Source: Thiorhodovibrio sp.
GTDB lineage: Bacteria > Pseudomonadota > Gammaproteobacteria > Chromatiales > Chromatiaceae
NCBI GenBank assembly: GCA_007128075.1
Contig: SKYD01000108.1
Coordinates: forward strand, 1-7,069
Reading direction: 5' to 3'
DNA: 7,069 nucleotides
The position numbers and the translations under genes are program-made. Below the pieces are notes generated by a model, which did not search any database, was not told where the DNA came from, and saw nothing but the letters and a program-made list of their open reading frames with translations. Of this stretch, positions 1 to 5,100 are shown one piece after another (positions within the stretch are counted from its first letter, which is position 1; every line of letters begins with the position of its first letter).

Positions 1-940
1 AGGGACGCGATTCGATGCGGGTCATGCTGATTTGATGATCGGCAAGCGGGGTCAGCAGCCGATGCAATCCGCCGGATTCATTGCGACACGACAGCAACAG
101 ACTGGTTTTGTCCTGGCCACTCGGTGGTGCATCTTCGGGGCCGATGATTAAAAACCGCGTGGTGTTGCCTGGATCATCCTCAATGCGCCGCGCTAAAATC
201 GCCAAATCATAGAGCTCGGCGGCAGCCTCACCGGCAATGGCGGCTGACTCTGGCTCCTCGGCAGCACGGCGGGCGGCTTCGGCGTTGCTGCCCACCTGCA
301 CCCGCTCGGCGTGGAGCAGATGCCGATCCAGCCAGGCGCGACATTGTGCCAGCGATTGCTGATGTGAATACACACGGCGCACCGAAACCAGCGACTCAGC
401 ACGGGTCATCAGATGATGATGAATGCGCAATGTCACCTCACCGACGATATTCAGCAGCGACTGGATGAACATATCTAAGGTATGGCTGACCACGCCCTCA
501 GTCGAGTTTTCCACCGGCACCACCCCAAAATGACAGGCACCCGCCTCGACTTCGCGGAAAATATCGCTGATCGCACCAAAGGGCAGCGTATTCACCGAGT
601 GACCAAAATGCTTGAGCGCGGCAGCCTGGGTGAAGGTGCCTTCCGGCCCGAGATACCCCACCGCCAGCGGCTTTTCGAGCGCCAAACAGACGGACATAAT
701 CTCGCGGAAGAGCCGCGCCACCTCTTCGCTGTCCAAAGGGCCGGGATTCTCGGCCTTGATCCGGCGCAGAATCTCCGCCTCGCGTTCGGGGCGATAATAG
801 TGGGTGCTGTGACCAGCGGCAGACTTGATCGCGGCAACATCCTGAGCGCAGCGGGCGCGCTCGGAGATTAACCGCAATAACTCGGCATCAATCTGATCAA
901 TACGCTGACGAACCTCAGCAAGCTGCTCGGCAGAAGGCAT
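1..940 (-). CDS. pheA: Bifunctional chorismate mutase / prephenate dehydratase (P-protein), C-terminus cut by window edge
   Basis: This cytoplasmic enzyme converts chorismate to prephenate and then to phenylpyruvate, the committed branch to L-phenylalanine. The frame is open from ATG at 940 to the left edge, giving 313 residues of a family usually about 360 long. Residues 1-90 are the AroQ-type chorismate mutase: R11, R28 and K39 fall at the same numbers as in E. coli PheA, followed by a YRPERE segment (49-54). The prephenate dehydratase domain begins near residue 94 (VGYLGPEGTF) and includes VPVENSTEG and the NTTRF signature (N259-F263, with the catalytic Thr). The ACT domain starts near 275 and ends at the edge with ESRP (310-313), one of the two phenylalanine-binding motifs; the other, GALV in E. 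coli, is GGLH here, closer to the GALH form of Pseudomonas. Feedback inhibition by phenylalanine is therefore likely but inferred. The gene stands first in its transcript, divergent from the DUF3334 gene, with no serC directly upstream as is common elsewhere. A GAGG ribosome site lies 11 nt before ATG. Confidence 0.97.
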   Translation of the reverse strand, partial: MPSAEQLAEVRQRIDQIDAELLRLISERARCAQDVAAIKSAAGHSTHYYRPEREAEILRRIKAENPGPLDSEEVARLFREIMSVCLALEKPLAVGYLGPEGTFTQAAALKHFGHSVNTLPFGAISDIFREVEAGACHFGVVPVENSTEGVVSHTLDMFIQSLLNIVGEVTLRIHHHLMTRAESLVSVRRVYSHQQSLAQCRAWLDRHLLHAERVQVGSNAEAARRAAEEPESAAIAGEAAAELYDLAILARRIEDDPGNTTRFLIIGPEDAPPSGQDKTSLLLSCRNESGGLHRLLTPLADHQISMTRIESRP

Positions 941-951
941 AAGCGATTTAG

Positions 952-972
952 CCTCAAGTGGGTGGCTTTGAG
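952..972 (-). promoter_or_regulatory. Possible hairpin covering the pheA ribosome binding site
   Basis: On the minus strand, CTCAA (972-968) can pair with TTGAG (957-953). The second arm contains the only clear Shine-Dalgarno for pheA (GAGG, 955-952). A sixth pair (G966-C958) is possible if A967 bulges out. The stem is short, so an effect on translation is only a suggestion. No Phe-rich leader peptide like E. coli pheL was found. Confidence 0.2.
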
Positions 973-980
973 TTTGTTCT

Positions 981-990
981 ATTGTACAAT
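981..990. promoter_or_regulatory. 10-bp perfect palindrome overlapping a candidate pheA -10 box
   Basis: ATTGTACAAT reads the same on both strands. On the minus strand it contains TACAAT (986-981), a 5 of 6 match to the sigma-70 -10 box, 40 bp upstream of the pheA start. No good -35 box is found at 16-18 bp, so an activator or an AT-rich upstream region would have to compensate. The palindrome could be an operator half, but it does not match the TyrR or TrpR boxes I know. It could also be chance. Confidence 0.25.
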
Positions 991-1086
991 TATTTTTGCT
1001 AAGCGGTGCTGCTCTAGTGCTTCACCCGACCTGAATTGACTTCAAGCGGCACATCGGCGCGAACCCTTTGCATAATCACACGGGAC

Positions 1087-1113
1087 TTGACACTGAGTCG
1101 TGCGGCTTACACT
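1087..1113 (+). promoter_or_regulatory. Candidate sigma-70 promoter for the DUF3334 gene
   Basis: A perfect -35 box TTGACA (1087-1092) is followed after a short 15-bp spacer by TACACT (1108-1113), a 4 of 6 match to the -10 box. This would give a leader of roughly 65 nt before the ATG at 1186. CATAAT at 1071-1076 is an alternative -10 box with a poor -35. I looked for sigma-28 and sigma-54 promoters, which could be expected for a chemotaxis gene, and saw none that convinced me. Confidence 0.3.
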
Positions 1114-1185
1114 TGCCACGCTGTTGATCGCGGCGTACCATGAGACGCGATTCAATCTTTCACTGTGATCTGGAATTAAAAGTCA

Positions 1186-1881
1186 ATGGCTAGAGGCAAA
1201 ATTCTTTCTACTGATGATGTTTTGGTGCTTTTGTGTAACTCGGTGACAAAGGTGTTATCACGCGCTACCAATACCACCGTCATTTATTCACCGATGGTGC
1301 AAAAAATTACCAGAACCTGTTTGCGCCCCGATATTGGCTGTTTTGCCTTATTTGATGGTGGCTTTTCGGGGTTAATTATTATTAATTTTTCCTCTCATTC
1401 GGCGATGGAATTATACAATTCTTATATGAAAAATATGGGGATGCCAGATTCTGAATTGGCAACCAAGCACACCTCGGATGAGGTTGGCAATACGCTGGGT
1501 GAATTGATGAATCAAATTGTCGGTGATTTCACCGGCAATGTGGCACAGGAGTTGATGGTCAATATCAACCAAAACCAGCCCAAGATGCTGACCATTAACA
1601 AAGAAGTGATGGTGAGTATCGACACCAATCTCGATTGCCCACAATCGCGCCGCGTCGGTTTTAGCACCGCTGGACGCAATATGTTTTATATGGAGATGGC
1701 AATCGATAAAACTGAGTTCATTAAGTTACACGATTTCGAGCCAGAAGATGCCGATCCTGATCGTATTCTCGAAGAACGCCGCAAACAGCAGCTTGCCGCC
1801 AAAGCAGCAGTTGCCGCTGCGGCTCCTGCGGCAAGCCAAGGGAATGTGGATATTGATCTGCTCGATGAGCTGGGCATCTAG
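1186..1881 (+). CDS. DUF3334 family protein, CheX/CheC-like fold with a CheZ-like C-terminal tail
   Basis: This 231-residue soluble protein has no signal peptide or membrane segment. I recognise it as DUF3334, a gammaproteobacterial family of about this length with no established function that I know of. What is seen: residues 51-80 (GCFALFDGGFSGL, then INFS and a helix) resemble the strand-helix core of CheX/CheC. Residues 98-117 form a helix with two ExxN pairs, E99-N102 and E106-N109; the second, in LGELMNQIVGDFTG, matches the catalytic helix of CheX phosphatases (GExxNxIxG). Residues 195-220 are a charged, then alanine-rich linker. The last residues, VDIDLLDELGI, closely resemble the end of E. 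coli CheZ (VDDLLDSLGF), which binds CheY. Inference: a phosphatase or binding partner of a CheY-like receiver. No chemotaxis gene lies in this window. The start has only a weak ribosome site (GGA 11 nt upstream). The stop lies 8 bp from the convergent prfC stop. The family call is firm; the function is a hypothesis. Confidence 0.85.
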   Translation: MARGKILSTDDVLVLLCNSVTKVLSRATNTTVIYSPMVQKITRTCLRPDIGCFALFDGGFSGLIIINFSSHSAMELYNSYMKNMGMPDSELATKHTSDEVGNTLGELMNQIVGDFTGNVAQELMVNINQNQPKMLTINKEVMVSIDTNLDCPQSRRVGFSTAGRNMFYMEMAIDKTEFIKLHDFEPEDADPDRILEERRKQQLAAKAAVAAAAPAASQGNVDIDLLDELGI

Positions 1882-1889
1882 CTAGCTGA

Positions 1890-3467
1890 TCATTCGCGAG
1901 TGGCTAGAAACTGAATCTCTGGCCACCGCTCTTGGGTCAGCTCTAAGTTGACCCGTGTTGGAGCCAAATAAACCAATTGGTCATCGCCATCGAGCGCGAG
2001 ATTGTCGTGGGCTTTGATGCGAAACCGCTCCAGCTCCTTGGGATCATCGCAATACACCCAACGCGCAGTTTGGATCGTCACTGGCTCGACCACCGCCTCA
2101 ACCCCGTACTCATCTTTGAGTCGATAGGCGGCGACATCAAATTGCAACACCCCAACCGCGCCAAGAATGAAATCGTTGTTTTTGAACGGTCGAAATACCT
2201 GGGTTGCGCCCTCCTCACACAGTTGCACCACGCCTTTGTGTAGCGATTTGGTTTTCAGCGGATCTTTAAGCACCACGCGGCGGAATAGCTCAGGGGCAAA
2301 ATAGGGCACGCCTTCATATTTGAGATTCTCACCAGCGGTGAAGGTGTCGCCAATCTGAATTGTGCCGTGATTGTGTAGCCCGATGATGTCTCCTGGCCAA
2401 GCCTCTTCGACATGGCGGCGCTCATCAGCCTGAAAGGTGATTGCATTCGCCACCTGCACTGTTTTGCCCAGCCGCACATGACGCATCTTCATGCCTTTTT
2501 TGTAACTGCCCGAACAAACACGCAAAAAAGCAACGCGATCACGATGTGCTGGATCCATATTGGCTTGAATTTTAAACACAAATCCACTAAATTGCTCTTC
2601 TCCAGGGGCCACAACGCGCTCGCGGGTTTTGCGTGCTCGTGGTGGCGGCGCATAGTCAACAAAGGCATCCAGCAGCTCCTTGACCCCAAAGTTATTGATC
2701 GCTGAGCCAAAAAACACCGGCGTTTGCTTGCCTGACCGATAGGCATCGAGATCAAGCGGGTGACTTGCCCCCTGCACCAGCTCCATCTCATCGCGCAATT
2801 CTTGTGCCTGATCACCAAGCAGCTCATCCATTCGTGGATTGTTGATGCCCTCGATCATCTCGCCACTTTGAATTTTGCCACCGTGGGTCGAGCTAAACAG
2901 ATGGGTGCAATCATGCCGCAGATCGTAAACGCCCTTAAACCGCTTGCCCATGCCAATCGGCCAGGTGACTGGCGCGCACTGAATCTGCAGCACATTCTCC
3001 ACCTCGTCGAGAATCTCAATCGCCTCGCGTCCTTCACGATCGAGCTTATTGACAAAGGTCAAAATCGGCGTGTCGCGCAACCGACACACATCCATCAGCT
3101 TAATGGTGCGCTCCTCAACACCCTTGGCAGCATCAATCACCATCAATGCCGAATCCACTGCAGTCAGGGTGCGATAGGTGTCTTCTGAAAAATCTTCATG
3201 CCCTGGGGTATCGAGCAGATTAACAATCGCATCCTGATAAGGGAACTGCATCACTGAGGAAGTCACCGAAATCCCGCGCTGTTTTTCAAGCTCCATCCAA
3301 TCCGAGGTGGCATGACGCGCCGCCTTGCGCCCTTTGACGGTGCCAGCCATCTGGATCGCCCCCCCGAACAACAGCAATTTCTCAGTCAGCGTGGTTTTGC
3401 CCGCGTCAGGGTGTGAGATGATGGCGAAGGTGCGCCGTTGATTGAGTTGTTGATTTAAATCAAGCAT
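1890..3467 (-). CDS. prfC: Peptide chain release factor 3 (RF3)
   Basis: RF3 is a cytoplasmic translational GTPase that removes RF1 and RF2 from the ribosome after peptide release. It has 525 residues, against 529 in E. coli, so it is full length. The GTPase domain shows all motifs: G1 SHPDAGKTT (18-26, with the Ser in place of the first Gly that is usual in RF3), G2 around GISVTSS (65-71), G3 DTPGH (86-90), G4 NKLD (140-143) and G5 GSA (254-256). The beta-barrel domain II follows at about 277-390 and domain III at about 390-525, including the conserved FGAVGVLQF-like stretch (here LGAVGVLQF). No key residue is missing. The ATG at 3467 has only a weak ribosome site (GGA copies just upstream). 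The gene stands alone on the minus strand, divergent from the DUF2189 operon and convergent with the DUF3334 gene, with no visible hairpin-plus-T-run terminator. Confidence 0.98.
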   Translation of the reverse strand: MLDLNQQLNQRRTFAIISHPDAGKTTLTEKLLLFGGAIQMAGTVKGRKAARHATSDWMELEKQRGISVTSSVMQFPYQDAIVNLLDTPGHEDFSEDTYRTLTAVDSALMVIDAAKGVEERTIKLMDVCRLRDTPILTFVNKLDREGREAIEILDEVENVLQIQCAPVTWPIGMGKRFKGVYDLRHDCTHLFSSTHGGKIQSGEMIEGINNPRMDELLGDQAQELRDEMELVQGASHPLDLDAYRSGKQTPVFFGSAINNFGVKELLDAFVDYAPPPRARKTRERVVAPGEEQFSGFVFKIQANMDPAHRDRVAFLRVCSGSYKKGMKMRHVRLGKTVQVANAITFQADERRHVEEAWPGDIIGLHNHGTIQIGDTFTAGENLKYEGVPYFAPELFRRVVLKDPLKTKSLHKGVVQLCEEGATQVFRPFKNNDFILGAVGVLQFDVAAYRLKDEYGVEAVVEPVTIQTARWVYCDDPKELERFRIKAHDNLALDGDDQLVYLAPTRVNLELTQERWPEIQFLATRE

Positions 3468-3488
3468 TCCATGTCCAAGGTTGGTGTG

Positions 3489-3517
3489 ATAAAAGAATAA
3501 AGATCAGTTGATCGCAA
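3489..3517 (-). promoter_or_regulatory. Weak candidate promoter for prfC
   Basis: On the minus strand TTGCGA (3517-3512) and TTTTAT (3494-3489) are separated by 17 bp, each a 4 of 6 match to sigma-70 boxes. The transcript would start about 15 nt before the ATG at 3467. A small inverted repeat, GATCA-gt-TGATC (3502-3513), lies in the spacer. The evidence is thin. Confidence 0.22.
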
Positions 3518-3538
3518 GGCGATTCACCATCGAGGTGC

Positions 3539-3544
3539 TAGAAT
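3539..3544 (+). promoter_or_regulatory. Candidate -10 box for the DUF2189-sulfotransferase-GH57 operon
   Basis: TAGAAT (GCTAGAATACC context) is a 5 of 6 match to the sigma-70 -10 box, 45 bp before the start at 3590. No -35 box of fair quality is found at 16-18 bp upstream. It is the best candidate in the 122-bp divergent region. Confidence 0.3.
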
Positions 3545-3578
3545 ACCCCTTGCATCGCACAAAATGATAATTAACCAC

Positions 3579-3583
3579 AGGGG
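3579..3583 (+). promoter_or_regulatory. Ribosome binding site that decides the DUF2189 start
   Basis: AGGGG lies 6 nt before ATG at 3590 but only 3 nt before the in-frame GTG at 3587. The spacing favours the ATG, so the protein is probably 266 residues and does not begin with the extra GTG codon. Confidence 0.6.
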
Positions 3584-3589
3584 CTTGTG

Positions 3590-4390
3590 ATGAATCCTAA
3601 CCTAACCACTCCCGTCACCGCACCGCCAGTTGTCACACCACCGACACTTGCGATCAACCGCATCACCTTCAATCAGCCCTGGGAATGGCTGGATAAAGGC
3701 TGGCGCGATCTAAAACAGGCGCACCGCTATAGTCTGATTTATGGCGGAGCGATTGTCTGCTTGAGCATCCTGATCACCTTGGGATTGATCTTGGAGGGGC
3801 TGTTTTTTATCGTTCCCTTTCTTGCCGCTGGCTTTTATCTCATGGCACCGATCATTGGTCTGGGATTGTATCAAATGAGCGCGCACTTAGAGCGCGGCGA
3901 GCCATTGCAACACTGTCACGCGTTGGAGGCGTGGCGGCGCAATCACAGCCAACTGGCGATGTTAACTGCGGCGCTGATCATTATCATGCAATGCTGGATG
4001 ATGGCCAATTTTGTTTTGTTTGCCTTACTTTACACCAATCTGCACCCACCCTTGGAACAGTTTTTTAACACCGTCTTTTTATCTGGCGACAACTATCCAT
4101 TTGTTTTCGCCAGCCTGCTGGTGGGCTTCGTGCTGGCGTGGGTTGCTTATGCGATCAGCGCGATTTCTGTGCCGCTGTTGATGGACCACCCCATCGATGG
4201 CTTAACCGCCATGCGACTAAGCGTACAAGCAGTGTGGCATAATCTCGGCCCTATGACTCTATGGGCGGGGCTGATTGTGCTGTTGGTTGGCATCGGGCTG
4301 CTGACCTTTTATATTGGGTTGGTGGTGGCATTGCCGCTGATTGGACACGCCACCTGGCATGCGTATCGTGATCTGATCAAGCAGGTTTAA
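3590..4390 (+). CDS. DUF2189 family multi-pass membrane protein
   Basis: This is an inner-membrane protein of 266 residues and unknown function. It has the marks of DUF2189: an aromatic amphipathic entry segment PWEWLDKGWRDLKQAHRYSL (30-49), a central SVPLLMDHPIDGLTAMRLS segment (193-211), and the end motif PLIGHATWHAYRDL (249-262). The N-terminal 20 residues are proline- and threonine-rich and probably cytoplasmic. Hydrophobic segments are seen at about 48-68, 70-95, 122-148, 170-198 and 222-256; the last is long enough for two passes, so five or six passes in all. A GTG codon just before the ATG is an alternative start, disfavoured by ribosome-site spacing. It is the first gene of a tight plus-strand set, 8 bp ahead of the sulfotransferase gene. 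The family is known, but I know of no function for it. A link to its operon partners, such as helping to export or localise a sulfated glycan, would be speculation. Confidence 0.9.
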   Translation: MNPNLTTPVTAPPVVTPPTLAINRITFNQPWEWLDKGWRDLKQAHRYSLIYGGAIVCLSILITLGLILEGLFFIVPFLAAGFYLMAPIIGLGLYQMSAHLERGEPLQHCHALEAWRRNHSQLAMLTAALIIIMQCWMMANFVLFALLYTNLHPPLEQFFNTVFLSGDNYPFVFASLLVGFVLAWVAYAISAISVPLLMDHPIDGLTAMRLSVQAVWHNLGPMTLWAGLIVLLVGIGLLTFYIGLVVALPLIGHATWHAYRDLIKQV

Positions 4391-4398
4391 TTGTTTCT

Positions 4399-5079
4399 AT
4401 GTTGCTATCGCCAGGTTATCGTTTTTTATTTGTTCACATCGCCAAAACGGGCGGCACCAGCGTGCGGGCAGCACTCCAGACGGTGCGTCGTCGCGATCCC
4501 TGGGCATTGCCGATGTTTGTCTGTTCGCGGCTGAGTCATCTCAGCGGGCACCGTCTGGGCACAAAATTTCCACGCCATGCTAAGATCATCGCAGCAAAAG
4601 AAATGCTGCCGCATGATTATTTTCAATCGTTGTTTAAGTTTGCCTTTGTCCGCAATCCGTGGGATTTGCAGGTGAGCTCGTTTTATCACATCCAGCGCGA
4701 ACGCCCGCAACATCTTGGTGCCTATCGTCATTTTGAAGATTTTTTGCGCTGGAAGCTCGATCCTGAGCGTCCTTATCAATATCATATCGACACCTCGATC
4801 AGTTTACAAACTGATTATCTGATCGACTTCAACGGCGATATTTGTGTTGATTTTATTGGCCGCTACGAGCAACTTGCCAGCGATTTCGCCAGCGTTTGCA
4901 CCCGCATTGGTGTCAAACCACAGCCGTTGCCTGCACTGCGCCGTGCTCAGGATCGTGATGCCGATTATCGCCGCTATTACAGCGATGCCAGTGCCGAACT
5001 CGTCGCCCAACATTTTGCCCGCGACATCGCCTTGCTGGGCTATCGCTTTGATCTTTTGCCCACTCCATCAACTACATGA
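4399..5079 (+). CDS. Sulfotransferase, family 2 (carbohydrate type)
   Basis: This 226-residue protein of the PAPS-dependent sulfotransferase fold is predicted to move a sulfuryl group from PAPS to a hydroxyl, probably on a carbohydrate. Seen in the sequence: the 5'-phosphosulfate-binding loop FVHIAKTGGTSVRAAL (11-26, with K16, T17, G18, G19, T20, S21), and the 3'-phosphate-binding motif FAFVRNPWDLQVSSFYH (81-97, with R85 and S93 or S94). The C-terminal block RRYYSDASAELVAQHF through DIALLGYRF (191-217) is typical of this family. There is no signal peptide or membrane anchor, so unlike eukaryotic Golgi members it should work in the cytoplasm, perhaps on a nucleotide- or lipid-linked sugar. It follows the DUF2189 stop by 8 bp and has almost no ribosome site of its own, so translational coupling is likely. 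The GH57 gene follows 21 bp later. The acceptor is unknown; small metabolites or lipids are alternatives. Confidence 0.86.
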   Translation: MLLSPGYRFLFVHIAKTGGTSVRAALQTVRRRDPWALPMFVCSRLSHLSGHRLGTKFPRHAKIIAAKEMLPHDYFQSLFKFAFVRNPWDLQVSSFYHIQRERPQHLGAYRHFEDFLRWKLDPERPYQYHIDTSISLQTDYLIDFNGDICVDFIGRYEQLASDFASVCTRIGVKPQPLPALRRAQDRDADYRRYYSDASAELVAQHFARDIALLGYRFDLLPTPSTT

Positions 5080-5085
5080 AAAAGC

Positions 5086-5092
5086 CAAAAGG
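5086..5092 (+). promoter_or_regulatory. Ribosome binding site of the GH57 gene
   Basis: CAAAAGG ends 8 nt before ATG at 5101 and lies in the 21-bp gap after the sulfotransferase stop. It fixes the ATG as start over the TTG codon directly before it. No promoter or terminator is visible in the gap, which supports a shared transcript. Confidence 0.55.
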
Positions 5093-5100
5093 TTAAATTG

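Noticed and set aside
482..871. A 129-residue plus-strand frame
   Set aside because: It is antisense to the conserved chorismate mutase and dehydratase domains of pheA. No motif is recognised.
1048..1061. A possible sigma-54 promoter (GGCAC followed by GC)
   Set aside because: The GG and GC pairs are not at the required -24/-12 spacing, and the TTGC part is absent.
1791..1836. A 9-bp perfect inverted repeat (GCTTGCCGC / GCGGCAAGC) near the end of the DUF3334 gene, considered as a prfC terminator
   Set aside because: It lies in alanine codons of the low-complexity linker, the 28-nt loop is long, and no T-run follows on either strand. Alanine-rich coding DNA makes such repeats readily.
2760..3188. 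A 142-residue plus-strand frame opposite prfC
   Set aside because: It is antisense to the RF3 GTPase domain, which is intact and conserved. Its product is low in family-like motifs and rich in His and Gln, as antisense shadows often are.
3587..3589. GTG as the start of the DUF2189 protein
   Set aside because: The AGGGG ribosome site is only 3 nt away from the GTG, but 6 nt from the ATG directly after it. The ATG is the better start.
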